From positions 621,744 through 685,743 of the forward strand of contig NW_008707145.1 of assembly GCF_000327385.1 (NCBI RefSeq): a stretch of 64,000 nucleotides of DNA. Direction: 5' to 3'. Shown in pieces: positions 14,809-28,170 of the stretch. The translations under genes were made by a program, and so were the position numbers. This DNA comes from Lottia gigantea (lineage: Eukaryota > Mollusca > Gastropoda > Lottiidae). Position 1 is the first letter of the stretch. Every line of letters begins with the position of its first letter. Below the pieces are notes generated by a model, which made no database searches, had not been told where the DNA came from, and was given only the letters and a program-made list of their open reading frames with translations.

Positions 14809-14978
14809 GTGTTTAACCAACATATTACAACCTGAACATTCATTCTGACAATTATTTCACAAATACAGTTCAAATATATATACTAGCTCTTCAGTGTTTA
14901 ACCAACATATTACAACCTGAACATTCATTCTGACAATTATTTCACAAATACAGTTCAAATATATATACTAGGTCGTCA
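14809..14978 (+). repeat. 85-bp tandem duplication (two copies)
   Basis: 14809-14893 and 14894-14978 are nearly identical, with the landmark GTTTAACCAACATATTACAA repeated exactly 85 bases apart. They differ mainly at the join (TAGCTCTTCA against TAGGTCGTCA). Confidence 0.9.
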
Positions 14979-15249
14979 GCGTTTTTTTTTATGGAAATGG
15001 AAACGTAGAAATAGACCTACACCAGTCACAGTAGTTGTGGTAGTGGAAGCACAAAAGCAGCATCACTCGTAATGAACATAAAAAGATAACTATATCAGTC
15101 GGTCGTTGCAATAAAATGGCATCACTCGCAATGTAGCAACGTCAATCGTAGTAACGGACGTGGTAATAGAACGACAAACACGTGTATCTATTTGTAATGA
15201 CATTAGTTCAGACATAGAAATAGGACTCTTAAATCCTTGAGTAAGACAC

Positions 15250-15608
15250 TATTAAGAGACAGATGCGCCATATTTGGGGAGTTGATTTTAGTCTGAATAT
15301 ATGTAAATAATCTTCAGAAGTACGAGAAATGTTAGAAAATCCCAAAATTCTTTTAAAAATAGGAAAAAACTAGGAATTTTAATCTTTATTTCTATTTATA
15401 GCCTTTTTTATACATCACAGAGTATCTTAAAATAACGAGTCGTCATTTTAACATTCAAACGCGGATAATTCTGGACACATGTGGATTTGAAGGCTCAAAT
15501 TTCGGCGGTGAGCTGTCAACACTATTACTGATTGGCTTAGCTAAACAATTTCCATTTCTGAGAATAGAGTATAATTGGTCAATAAAAATGGCGCATCTGT
15601 CACTTTAA
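15250..15608 (-). mobile_element. MITE family B, near-complete copy
   Basis: The ends are ATTAAGAGACAGATGCGCCAT and the inverse ATGGCGCATCTGTCACTTTAA. The interior carries blocks shared with copies at 24.97, 27.60, 36.52 and 50.70 kb: TGAGCTGTCAACACTATTACTG, AGCTAAACAATTTC and AAAACGAGTCGTC-like. About 360 bp with terminal inverted repeats of about 20 bp and no coding capacity. Confidence 0.75.
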
Positions 15609-17078
15609 TTCAGTTAGCGGATGTATAAAAAAAAATGCAATCCGCTTTGAAATCAAAGCAAACATGAAAGTTGCAAATATGTGACTTATCTCCGAAGACA
15701 TTTTGATAATAACATTTTATGATAGTCGTACGTGTGGCATGTAAATTTGAGATTTGGATTATGCAACTGTGAAATCTTCTACCAAGTCTTTCTAGAAAGA
15801 GATATAAAACAATTGACTATTGTTGTCTTTAGTCTCTAAAAAGTAGATATAAAATTCTAACATTTCATAAAATTAAATAAGTAAACATATCACTTTAATC
15901 TTTTACGTTTTCACCGAAACACGTCTACATTTTAACTTTGAAACCCAATACTAAATTTATAGATTTTTCTGCTTTGTTGGCAAATAGCAATTAAAAAAGG
16001 AGATATTTTGAACATGTAATAAGATTTTTTGAAGAGATACATAGACCCCCTATGTGGTTTTTTATTATTACCTTTAAACGTGTATTCTGGTACACAATTT
16101 GCACTTTCGTGTAATTAGAAATTACTAAGGTACATTGCTGATGCAATCAAATTTTTTAAATATAATGAATTTTAGTTGTACGCCTTCCTTTTCGCTTGAG
16201 CCGTTAAGGTAACACCAAGTATTGTTAAACCACCTACAACGACATTAGCATTTAGAAATCCTCCACAGTTTCCATAACAACCGAATCTGTTCCAGAGCGC
16301 CAGCAGAGATTTCAGGGTAGACCGTTTGCGACATAGCCTAATGTTTCCCGTTTTATGTCCAATCGTCCAGATACAGTTCAGCAATGAGATGATCCCAGAA
16401 CTTTGTCATTGGTTTCTTCATATATGGTACAGTGAATGTCAAATTGACCTTCAAGTTTTGGTGTCCGACTTCTCAAAGTTTTCAACATTAAAACTTCAAA
16501 AGGGCAAAGAATACGTTCTTGTGCATGTTTGTGTTCTCGCCTGTAGGCCAGTGGGGTTTGAAATTTGATTTTTAACACATGGTAACTTTTTTAGAGAAAA
16601 CAGAATAGGAAGCATATGTCCAGAATTGGCTCCAATGGAAAAAAAAAGTCCGAAAGGACCTTCTGGTTATGGAAATGAAACAATCTGCAGGCAATTAGTT
16701 CAATTCTCTTTATAGATGTTCATATTTCACTACGAGGTTAAGCCGATGTTAACACAGATTATCAAAGATATCAAAGAAACCATTTAAATTGTGTATAAAA
16801 CCATGTCGGCAAATTTTACACCGCCTTTCAAACGCATGTTGCATGTCATTAACAATTTGCTGACTATGTAAATAAACGATTGAACTATATTTCAAGTTTT
16901 AACAATACGTGTGGGGACTGCAGTACACTGTAATTTAAAAGTTCAAATTTAAATATCTCAAATCTATTTTGTAGATCATTAATTGCGTTAATCCATTAAG
17001 GTGTAATGTACAATTGGGCAGCACTGTTGCGTTAAATGAAAATTTCAAATATACAGTACAGTTCCACTAACATTGCTT
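15609..17078. other. No gene seen
   Basis: Overlapping short frames on both strands at 16172-16578 look like chance. No repeat family recognised. Confidence 0.55.
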
Positions 17079-17790
17079 CTCTTTCTGATTTTTTCTTCTT
17101 CTTTCTTTTCTTCTTCATTGATTTTTTCTCCTTCCTTTATTTCTTCTTCTTCCTCCTCTAGGTCTTTTTCTTCATTCAATTCTTCTAGTTCATCTTTTTT
17201 CCTTTATTTCTTCTTCTTCCTTTTATTTCTTCATATTCCTTTATTTCTTCTTCCTCCCTTATTTCTTCCTCATTTATCTCTTCTTCTTCCTTTATCTCTT
17301 CTTCCTCATTTATCTCTTCTTCTTCCTTTACCTCTTCTTCCTCATTTTTATCTTCTTCTTCCTTTATCTCTTCTTCCTTCTCTATTTCTTCTTCCTCCTT
17401 TATCTCTTCTTCCTCATTTATCTCTTCTTCTTCCTTTATTTCTTCTTCCTCCTTTATTTCTTCTTCTTCCTCCTTTATCCCGTCTTCCTCCTTTATTTCT
17501 TCTTCTTCCTCCTTTATCTCTTCTTCCTCCTGTAATTCTTCTTCTTCTTCCTGTATTTATTCATCTTTCTTCTTTATTTCTTCCCTTTCTTCTTTCTTTC
17601 TGGCTTTCCTTCCTTCCTCTTCATTTCCTTTTTCTTTATCTTCTTTTCTCTCTTCTTTTATTCCCTTTTTTATTTTCTTCTTCTTCTTCCTCCTCCTCCT
17701 TCTTCTTCTGCTTCTTTATTTTCTTCTTCATCATCGTCATCATCGTCTTCTTCTTCATCATCATCTTCTTTATGCTCTCATTTCTCATTT
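17079..17790 (+). repeat. Polypyrimidine low-complexity tract
   Basis: About 700 bp of CT-rich sequence made of variable TTCTTCCTC and TTTATCTC words, with sparse A and almost no G. A long leucine/serine/phenylalanine frame (17073-17879) exists only because pyrimidine codons contain no stops. Mirror-repeat polypyrimidine DNA can form triplex structure. Confidence 0.9.
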
Positions 17791-17879
17791 TCTCCAAACA
17801 TTATATTTTTTGTAAGATTCCATTACATCGGTCAATTGAACAGATTCCGTCCGATCCAACAAATATAGAAAAACATTGA

Positions 17880-19704
17880 CGTTCCTGTGAGCTGGACTTT
17901 AATGGTAACAAATTGAAATGTAACATGGGGAGTAACAAGATATGCATATATTAGTTTTAACATTTAAAATATATAACTTTCAAATTCACATCTAAACTGT
18001 ATTTAATTTGCTCACTGAAGCGACAGTAGTTTATCATCTTTTATTCATGCGTGTTTTTTATAGCAAAACCTTTTTTTCAGGCTAATTTTTCACAAATTAT
18101 TATTTATCAACGTTTGCTAGGAATTCATATATTACACAGGGCCGTACACTCTTTGACCATCCAGGAGCTTTTAGGCGGTCAGTTGCTCGGTATGACCATT
18201 TCGCTCACGTCCATTGCGATGAATCTGATAAGACTCTTTGAAAAGCCGATCTGGACCTTCCTTTAGAATAGTTATGATGATGTTGTACCTTACCACAAGG
18301 ACATATGTAAAATTTATCTTCATTTACATGAAAATGTAAATTAAGCCTACATATATCTACTGACGAAGGATTGAACTTTAAAATAAGTAATTTTTCTTTT
18401 CTATGTCGAAACTATAATTCTTAGAAGGAAGTTAAGAGCTTTGAATACGTCATACACAAATTAGTGGTTTCTTTAAGAACTTGGTCTCAAATTGCGTCTC
18501 AAGTTACAAGGCCCTATCATTTGCCATCTACTCTTGCAATCAGCTAGTCTGTAACGATGATTGTGTGTGGACACTGTTTAAGAAATCATTTAAAAAGGAT
18601 CAATATGTTAATATCGCAGGAATAATTAAACTCTGGACACACATTATCCGTTTTCAAGTGTTACGCTTAGTTAGCCAGAAGCACTCTTTCATCTCATGAG
18701 CGACCTGTGATATTGTACATTCATACAGTACACTCGCACTTAAGAATCCGTTATCGTGAGATATACTTATTGTGCAAGAAGCGCTCTTGCAGTACACGAG
18801 CGTCTTTTGCCGCTGGTCTGCAATACCCATTTATACGTACATACGTGCTTAAAATTAAAGAATAAATCCCTGATTAATGGCACATCATTTTTTCTGCAAC
18901 TCACATAATTTCACTTGAAATTTCGACTGGAAATAGAAACGGTCTATCAAATATAATAAATAACCACGAACAATTTGGCATCAAGCAATAACAAGATGTA
19001 ATCTTATGCAGGTTTTGATGAAGAGGAATTTTAATATTCGTGTTTATGTTTATTAGAGTGATGATAGAACATTAAGATAAATATTAAGAGAATTTCTTTA
19101 ATGAACCTCTTATCAACTAAAACAAGATTTGAAAAGCAGGTGAATTCAATGTGGTTTTTTTATGTCTGCGGTAAAATTTCCATTAAAGAAATGTACGAAA
19201 ATAAACGTGATTTGAACACAGGTAAAAATGCTGTTATCGATGTAATTGAAAAGTGTATTATTTTTTTCCTGTAGAGATAGGTGAATCTTAGGGGTATCTA
19301 TGTGAAATGAATCGAGGTTCCACATAACTTATCTATCAGAGATTGTAACAGTTTTACTCTTGAGAGTTATCATGAAGTACGATGTAGTAATGGTAATAAC
19401 AATCTGGTAAAAGCACAGGCCTAGTTGTAAATCGCTTTCAGTCCAATTGTAAGGCGATTCCATCATCTATCTACTTGTATGTATTGAAATATATGAACAA
19501 ATTCAAATGAGGTACCAACTACCATATTTGAAAAATTATTCTTATCACAATTTTTTTTTATATCAAATATGATTGACATTCCAGATCTGCAAGAATACAT
19601 GTAACTGACCAAATTATATTCCAAAATGGGTATAATTGTTAATGGATTTTTCCATGTTTTTCAATGACATCGAACAAACGTGCAAGTTATTACTTGCCAA
19701 AAGG
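17880..19704. other. No gene seen
   Basis: AT-rich intergenic sequence. Short frames at 18051-18266 and 18481-18699 have no recognisable motif. Confidence 0.55.
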
Positions 19705-19856
19705 GATGTCCCTTCTTCACAATGTTATACAATATTATAAATTGACAGCAATAGCCACAATTCTTGTCTTGTGATACAAGAAAGGTGGCTCTTGCAGTCA
19801 AGGTATAAGCATGAAGTTGGTACAATATTAACATTGTCAAGATGGGGATGTCTTCT
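19705..19856. mobile_element. MITE family C, short internally deleted copy
   Basis: CTTCTTCACAATGTTATAC at the left and ACATTGTCAAGATGG at the right are family C ends. GTGATACAAGAAAGGTGGCTC and GCAGTCAAGGTATAAGC match the inner right arm. The central block with TGTAAACA is missing. Confidence 0.55.
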
Positions 19857-22800
19857 GGAAAGATAAGTTGGTGATCAATATTGCAAGAAACACAAACTCG
19901 ATGGTGTAACAAATTAAAATTACTGCAACAATTCAAAGTACATTTAATACGCTTCAAATTTTCAATAAAAAGATCAAAGAAAAGGCGATTTCCATTCTTT
20001 TTATGTCTAATAACGGCTTTTGAAGATCAAAGGCATTTGAACAGCACCTTCTCGTTTTATTACATGTTATTTGTCTCTTGTTTATTGCGCTCACGATTAT
20101 AGAAAATTCTTAATTTCCAGTTTAACACCAAGACATAGATTGTCTGCTATACACCGATCGAGGGACCAAAACGTCTTTTTAGAACACCCTCTTCTGAAAG
20201 CAGTCAGTAGACCAGCCCATTATAGACATTGAGAATTTCAGCTACAAATTGGAATCATGATATTGATAGTTCAGTTTAGTATTCTCAATAAGAAACACAG
20301 GCTGTGACGTTACTATCGCAAATATCATTTGTCTCGAATGCTTTTTTATGAAATGACGTCATAATCTTGCCAAATCTTTTTCCCTGCATGTACCAGACCA
20401 CAGAAGAAATGTATCAAAAAGAAGTGATACGTGTCAACAATACACAATCAAAGCTAGAAACTGTTTCAATAACTTTACATCGGTACAAATATATTGAAAA
20501 TTGGACAGATTATAATGACAATACAGTTTGGTAACTTCGTCAAACTCATCAGTAGAAGGAAATAGACGTTACAAGATGATTGAAATAATATGAGATATAG
20601 TCTGATAGATATTGACATCAAATTACAATAATTCGCCTCAAACAAATCAATTTTAGAACAATTCTCATTTATCTTAGAGTATTCGACAGAAATAAGCCTT
20701 ATCGTCTATATACCCTGTTCCATTTGAAAGAACCATATTTCTGGCTAGCACTCCTGATAGCAGAATCAATGAGAATCGTGAACCCAGTCTTCCTAATGTG
20801 GTCGTCTTAATCGTGGACTGATGGCAAAGCAAGACCATCAAGACATAAATTGAAATAATCCAGGCAAGGGGATTTACAATTTACAATATCGTCGCCAAGA
20901 TACATTTAAAGTATCAAAAGGTCCAAACAGAATGTGATGAACTCCAGTAGAGCATAATATTTACTATGGTGTAAATAAATTGCTACACAAAGGCAAAAAA
21001 TAAACATACAATACAAATAGACACCGAGGTTCTGGTGACTGTCCTTGTGGAATTTTCTCTTTAACATTACTATTTTCCTGGGGTTTCGTTTCGTTGATTA
21101 TAAATCATGACCTATCATTTAATAAATTGGTTAACTGCTCTGAGTTAATGAAGTGGTTTTGTGGTCTACCTCATAACATCATGAGCTAGAAAATATTACG
21201 AGAACCACATCTGTTAAGTTATTAATATATTAGTTAGTTGAAATCTATAGCCTACATCATTGTTTAAATGGTATAAGGTTTGAGTTGTGTTGAAAGGTTA
21301 AGGTTATTGTGTAATATATAGAAACTAAATCAGATAATTACTGTGAAAAATTTAGATTGAAACGAGTCGATATTTTTAAAAGCTGTGAAAGGTCAAAACT
21401 GATACTTCACATTGTAACATGTGCAAGACTACACTTGGTACTCGACTGTGACAGATCGACTTCAACTCGTTACAAATGAGCTTGACGAGTACATTTAAAA
21501 TGACAAAATGCCGTTTGTCAAAGACAGTGATTTGTTTCGTTCAAGATAAGACGACTCGTAACATAATGCAATGTAGAATTTTTATATTGGTATTATTGAT
21601 TGCCTTGTTATCGTTTGAGGGGTTCTGTTGCACAATCGGTAGAAGCTTTGGAAACTGAACATGGCGTCTATTCTTGGTTATGTCGAACAAAAGATGGTGG
21701 TCGTAGGAACTAAGAAAGTTTTGTGACCTTGACTGAGTCATATTTTCTCATTATTCCAATCGACCTAGGTAAGATCAATTCCAAAAGGTTTGGTCGAGGT
21801 CAACGAACAGCTGGTATAAAGGACCCAATGCTGTTTTCCTTGTAAAAAATGGTGTTTCTTTCTTTCTTTATCTAGCATACTGTGACTACAATCCAAGCAG
21901 CCAAGTTTCAAGTTCCTACGTTACGTCCTCGTTCAATTGCAAGAGAACCAGATTTTCACTCTTAAATAAACTATAGATGAGGTGATTGAAGATCTTTCAG
22001 CTCCTAAAGCAAATGCGAAAACCACGAGTTAGTTAAGAGTCAAACAGGGGCAGGTTCATCTTAATCAAGAATGCAGGTGATGAGCTACATGACTGAAGTT
22101 AAAGTTCAGGACATTTAACACTTCAAGCGTTTAACCCAGACTCCTCTATAATTATATTAGAGAAGGGGGATTAAGTGGGAGTACCAAGAGGATTACCAGG
22201 TGTAACTCTCAATCCATCGTCTAATCCCGAGGACTATCTTCATTTTGTGTACATGACATCACGTAACAGTGATATATGACAGGGTTAGATTAAGTCAAGG
22301 TTATTTCATTAGACTATTCATTACATTTTATAGCTTAATCATAGCCGTTTTATTATGGCAGGTTTTCATATAAGATGGAAAGGGGCAGCTCATATTATAG
22401 ACGGCAAGGGTCACGTTTCTAATCCCCTGTGAAAAATCATCTCATTTTTATTAATTAGATCTAAAATTCTTCAGATTACTCATTACCGCCGAAACCTTGA
22501 GGTGGTGGATGATCTTCTGATGATTGTGTTCTTAGAATTGCCTCTTGATGGCAGTGGTCAGCGAAAGGAAGATGTCAAAATGCATTCTTGTATATGAAAG
22601 ATCATCACTACTCCCACTAGATTGGTTGAGGAGAAACTTTCCAGAATGCTTAAAAATTCTTTTGCTGAAGATGATGAGAACGTATTGTTGGAGATAAAAT
22701 GAAAATCTGGAGACAACTACAATTGTTAGTTATCGGTGCTTGCGTGATCAGATTCTTCCAGATGCCAGAACAGCCCTTGAAAATATGGTTCATCTTAGAT

Positions 22801-23329
22801 ACTGCTGGTCGCACGACCTCTCTGAGTCTCTTATGCACTAGAACATTTACTTTTGTTGCGAGCAGTATAAAAAAAACAACAAGACGTTAAAAAATGATTT
22901 ACACGTCTAGGAAAGTTTGACATGCTATCGAGGCACATTCTTGTTGAGGTTAACCTGAAATTTGGGACGATTTCAAATAATCTAAAAATATGACAATATT
23001 AATAATGTTAAGTTATGTGTAAGTATGTATGTTTGAAGTCTGATATTCAACACAAGTATGTAATTATCATAAATACTCGGACTATTTTAATTAGCATGTT
23101 GTCATGGTCTCCACTTTCATTGCACATTTTTCTGACGCCACGAAGACTTTTTTGACAGTCAATAGAAGAAACAGTTTCCTTGGGAAACATAGGGTGTGAT
23201 GTAATAGCAATATCAACACCTTGATAATTACTATGCACATCCGTAATTTCCCTCCGCCGCAGACTTAAAACCATTTATATCCACCAAACTGACTATGTGA
23301 CAATTGTCAAGGCAATGATCTCTGTATCT
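19857..23329. other. No gene seen apart from a SINE copy
   Basis: Intergenic sequence containing the 21.66 kb SINE and an isolated TGACGTCA at 20354-20361. The stretch around 22.4-22.9 kb is slightly more GC-balanced, but I cannot join exons in it. Confidence 0.5.
21655..21876 (+). mobile_element. tRNA-derived SINE, 5'-eroded copy
   Basis: TTGGTTATGTCGAACAAA, GACCTTGACTGAGTCATA, GATCAATTCCAAAAGGTTTG, AGCTGGTATAAAGGACCCAA and the TTTCTTTCTTTC tail match the 55.3 kb copy in order. Confidence 0.65.
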
Positions 23330-24135
23330 GCAAAGAGTCTCTGTTAAGGTATAGGTCAATGATCCCTGTATTAAGTACAAGTCATTGAGTTCTGTATTAA
23401 GTATAAGTCCTCTGTATTAAGTACAGGTTAATGATCTCTATATCAACTCTGAGACAATGATCTCTGTATTAATTAAAGACAGTGATATCTATCATTTACT
23501 ATTACAAAACAGTAATCTACAAACAGACTGCAAGTCAATGGTATCTGGATTAAATACAATAAATAAATACAAAACAATGATCTCTGTATTAACTACAAGA
23601 CATTGATTTCTGTAGCAACTACAAGAATATACCCTCTTCATTACCTACAGTACAATGATTAATTCAACGATGATATCTGTATTAATTACAAGGTAATGAT
23701 CTCTGTATTAACTACAATATATTACTCTCTGTATTAACTAAAAGATACTATTCACTGTATTAGTAACATGTCAATGATATTTGCATTGGCCACAAAAAGT
23801 GATCTCTGTATTAACTACAATACCACGATCTCTATTAACAACTACACAATGATCTCTATATTTATATACAAGACAATAATAATATCTGTATTGACTACAA
23901 AAATGATCACTGTATTAACAACTAAACAATGATCTCTGTATTAATTAATACTAAATGATCTCTGTATCAACTATAGCTCAATGAGCTCTGCATGAACAAC
24001 AACTCAATGAGCTCTACATTAACTACAGCTCAATGACCTCTGCATTAACTACAAAATAAACTCTGCATTAACTACAAGACAGTGAGCGCTAAGTAACTAC
24101 AGGACAACATGCTCTGTATTACTTACAAGTTAGTA
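23330..24135 (+). repeat. Degenerate tandem repeat, about 22-27-bp units
   Basis: Variants of AATGATCTCTGTATTAACTA followed by CAAGAC, about 30 units. Units vary in length and sequence, so the array looks old. Confidence 0.85.
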
Positions 24136-24469
24136 ATCTTTGAGCTTAACCTCTACGTCTCAGTCATAGCTAAAGGGACACCTGGTTTGCCAATTAAATC
24201 TTAAAATGGTGCAAATTTCACACCTAGCATATCGTGAGGATATTGTATGTTTTAACATGCAGCGACAATGCCTTATCATTTTTACTTCATAAATATACCA
24301 GAAAATACAAAAGACTCACTCATGTTATCAAATCTACATTCACCTGCTATCTTTAATTTGCTAAGATATAGCTGCCAATATGAAAATGTAAAAAGAATAA
24401 ATTACTTAATAAAAATTGAAGATGTCTCAAACAGATGTATAGATCGAGCTATTGCAATATCATTGCCAT

Positions 24470-24792
24470 GAAATCTTCACAATGGTAAGCTATCACGTAC
24501 TCCGTCTTATACCTTGACTGTAATAGTCAACTTTCTTGCGTCACAGCAGTTTGTAAATGCAGTGATTTGATTGGATTGTAAGCTAGAAAATATAACCAAT
24601 CAGAGGCTTCGACAAAAAGTCTGTAAACACAAAGTCATAATGTTTACAGTCCTTCTTTCTAGGATTGGCTGATTGGCTGTATGTGCTAGCGTACAATCCA
24701 ATCAAATAACTGCATTCCGTGATGAAAGATAGGTTGCTGTTGCAGCCAAGGTATAAGACGAATTTCGTAATAGCTTGACATTGTGAAGATGA
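24470..24792. mobile_element. Palindromic MITE family C, full-length copy
   Basis: The left arm ATCTTCACAATGGTAAGCTA, then TACTCCGTCTTATACCTTGAC, pairs with the right arm CCAAGGTATAAGACGAATTTC, then AGCTTGACATTGTGAAGAT. Inner arms carry TTTGATTGGATTGTA and TACAATCCAATCAAA, and TGTAAACA blocks lie centrally. About 320 bp, no ORF. Confidence 0.75.
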
Positions 24793-24970
24793 AACCTATA
24801 TGCCGTATATGTCATACATGTACAAGTAACTTAAAACACAAATATTTAAAATCTTTAATGTAGCATAACATTCATTGAAAGAGTAAAGTGCATTTTACGT
24901 TTCTTTACACAGTGTATAAACTTTTCGTCTTTGATACCTTTTTTTAATTATTTCTATTAGTGCTATTTGT

Positions 24971-25315
24971 TAAAGAGACAACTTCGCCATTCGATTGACC
25001 AATCGTACCTTAGTCTCAGAAATTTGTTTAGTTGAGCTAATCAATAAAAGTGTTCACAGCTCACCATCAAAATTTGAGCTTTCAAATCCATGTGTGTTCA
25101 GATTAATCTGCGTTTGAAACTTAAAATGACGAGTCGTCTTTTTACACTGCCATATAAAGAAAGACATCTATAGAAATAGGTAGTGAAATTCCATAGTTTG
25201 AGGTATTTTTGAGAGAATTGTGCAATTTTCGTACATTTTTAGTACTTCTGAACACTATTTACATCTATATACAAGATCCCAAATCAACTGCAAAAAAGGG
25301 AAAATCTGTCCCTCC
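24971..25315 (+). mobile_element. MITE family B copy
   Basis: It starts TTAAAGAGACAACTTCGCCAT and ends AAAATCTGTCCCTCC. It shares GACCAATCGTACCTTAGTCTC, GTGTTCACAGCTCACC and GACGAGTCGTC with the other copies and lies in the opposite orientation to the 15.25 kb copy. Confidence 0.7.
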
Positions 25316-27599
25316 AAATAGTAACTTGTCACTTTTAACCATCCTATCGACTTATTTTCAACGCCCCGCTGTTTATGGTAATAACGCAAACATCTGCTGG
25401 AAATGATGCCGTTGACTGATGGAAGGAGTTTTATTATGCCTTTAATGATGGGGCACAAAATCATTTTTTCTTGATAACAAAATAAGTGAAGAAATACAAG
25501 GTTCAATACAGCCATTACCAGATAAATCAAACAATAAAAAAACTCTCTTTACCTTGGATTCATCTTTAATGATGTTAATAACAATTTAACTCCACCTTTT
25601 TTCTTCCTTAATTAGTAGATTTATAGCAGCGTATCCTCATAAACATCCCTATCATATATAACGGTATATTGTCTTATTTCTACATTATCATTCTACATAA
25701 CTCCATGTACTTATTCTCAATAATATTTGTTTTTCTAATCAAGTTATTTGAATGGGCTGGACTGACTTATGTCACTGGTTGAAATGATAGACACTCAACA
25801 ACTTGTCAACTTGTAATCACTATAAGAAGATATCGGAAAATGAAGATGGCAAAAATATCTCGATTTTGTTTCAAATACCTCCTACACAATTTAAAAAATT
25901 ATACTTTAAAAAAATCTGATATCAGCTAATAACTTCAAACGTTTCAAATCTCTTTCAATTCATAATTTCTTCTTTATTGACATGTGTGCGTTTCAGATTT
26001 CGCAAAACTTTTACAATGTTGAATTTCCCTTCTTAAGTTTCCAATTTCACTCGTGACATAGCCTACATATATTCACAAAGTTATATAAGCTTTTCCTTGA
26101 TATTACGAATGCACTGTCCAAAGCGAGCGTTATAAAAGTCCAGGTACAATGTACAGGTATCCGTATTAAATGAATTTGAAATGCAGTATATTCTGTCGCC
26201 TCAGCTCATTTAGAATAACATGTATATCACATTTAATGCTGTAGCCACACTAAAAACAGTTGAATACACGCAAGTTCTTTCCATTCATAAATATCAAATC
26301 AAACCACCATTTAAGATACCACTTTTCACTTGAATATAAACCTTGTGTGGTAGTGTCGAGCAGAGATTCCGGACTGCAGGTTTAATATATTCACATATAG
26401 GTTTACTTTATCTCTATTTCTCGCACTTTATAAAGACCCACTTATTCACTCTTCACTAAACCTTTAATCTCGATCCTTTAATATTAAATATTTTCTTTAT
26501 ATTTTATCCAATCACTCTCTATAGTTTCTATCTAACAAAAATTCGAAAATTTCCTTTCATCTCGAATTCTCCTTATACATAGAATTCCTTTCCACTTAAA
26601 AACGTCTAGTATCAAAAATCTGCATCGACACCCAAAATTATAGCTGAACATGTACAATGTGCTGCATTCGAGATATTGTCAATGTAAGAGGACAAACCGA
26701 ACTGATACGAGGATAAAACAAACTTCACAATTTTTCACCTCTTACACTAGCTGTTGTAAATCACAGTGTGTGTTCGTAAATTTTATTCTACCCTCATGTT
26801 ATACGACAACTTGTGTTATCTGTGAAATTGTTTAGTGTTATGTATAGGCCTTGACAAATTTACAGAAAAATAGCCTTTCATTTCAATGTCTACGTGGAGT
26901 TTGGAGGGTTTTTTTTACCTTCATTTTTGATATATGGCCCAAATCCTTAGCTACATATCGCTACAATATATTGAAGGTATACCAGGGGGTTGGGGGCACA
27001 GAGATGACTAGAGGAAATTCTTTCCGTTTGTGTAATAAATTTCTAAAGAGAAGCGTCATTGTCCATTCATATGATGATTTCTGCATAATCCGTTTGATGT
27101 AATTGTATACAAACCAGATGTGGGATTTAGGCTGATACGAGGCACCTACGAAGACAATATCTGTCCCGTTATACGAAAGCATACTTTTTCTGTTCGTCGC
27201 ACATGCATCATATTATGCCCTTATGATGTTATAACGAAACTACCGTATTTACGCTAATGATGTTGGTTTATGAATATTGTTCATGAACGTTCGCCTGATA
27301 TAATTTATTTAACTCCGTGGGGAACCTACATTGGAATAGGTTATACAAAATGCTGAATAAAACTATAAAATTCCCAGAACATTATGTCTACTGCAATGAG
27401 TTTAATTATAGGAATACTACAAAAACGATACAACAGAATCCATCTATAATCCAAAAAATCTATAAAACTTAAGTTATTATCCACAAGACTTATCCATATC
27501 AGATTTGACAGTGATTCTGTGGTAAATTTATGAATATGTATTCTTATTGGCCATGATTTAGAATTTGAATATTATGTTCATTCTAAGAGGTAGCTCTCA
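25316..27599. other. No gene seen
   Basis: AT-rich sequence with short frames only. No repeat family recognised. Confidence 0.6.
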
Positions 27600-28170
27600 T
27601 TTAAAGGGACAGATACGCCATTCGTTTGACCAATCGTACTTTAGTCTCAGAAACGAGATTTTGTTAGCTAAGCTAATCAGTACTGGTGTTCACAGCTCGC
27701 ATTCGCAATTTGAGCCTTCAAATCTTCGTGTGTCCAGAATTATCTGCGTTTAAAAGTTAAAAAGACGACTCGTCTTTTCTTGAGACTATGCCTTTGATAG
27801 AAAAGACATAAAAACGAACGACATTTAGAAGTGGAGAGTAGATATAACAAAAAACGCAAGGGGTATATTATGGTATAACTCACTTCTTTAATAACAAAGC
27901 ACATAACGTTTCAACACAGTTATGTGCTTTGTTATTAAAGAAGTGAGTTATACCATAATATACCCCTTGTGTTTTTTGTTATATCTACTCTCCACTTCTA
28001 AATGTCGTTCAAATCTTATCTTAGAAAAGACATATACAGAAATAGAACACTAAATTTCTTAGTTTGAGATATTTTTGAAGAAATTATACGATTTGATTTT
28101 CGCACATTTCTAGTACTTCCGGAGACAATTAAAGACCCATATCAACCCCAAAAACGGGGAACCCTTAAAA
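27600..28170 (+). mobile_element. MITE family B copy interrupted by a hairpin insertion
   Basis: The left end is TTTAAAGGGACAGATACGCCA and the right end near 28150-28170 is AACGGGGAACCCTTAAAA. Interior blocks match other family B copies up to TAGAAAAGACATA (27798-27810). They resume at a second TAGAAAAGACATA (28022-28034) after an inserted inverted repeat. Confidence 0.7.
27816..28010. repeat. Near-perfect inverted repeat with 92-bp arms
   Basis: Bases 27816-27907 pair with 27919-28010 around an 11-base loop, with only one mismatch that I can find (GCAAGGGG against CCCCTTGTG). It would form a very stable cruciform, or a long hairpin RNA if transcribed. It is bounded by a 13-bp direct repeat (TAGAAAAGACATA) and sits inside a MITE family B copy. 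It contains no recognised gene. Confidence 0.9.

Noticed and set aside
16172-16578. Overlapping frames on both strands
   Set aside because: Short, overlapping on opposite strands, without recognisable domains.
17073-17879. A 268-codon leucine- and serine-rich frame
   Set aside because: It is the translation of a CT-only tract; pyrimidine codons contain no stop, so the length is expected by composition.
23330-24135. Possible CRISPR-like array of short repeats
   Set aside because: Animal DNA, no constant repeat with unique spacers; the units are contiguous degenerate tandem repeats.
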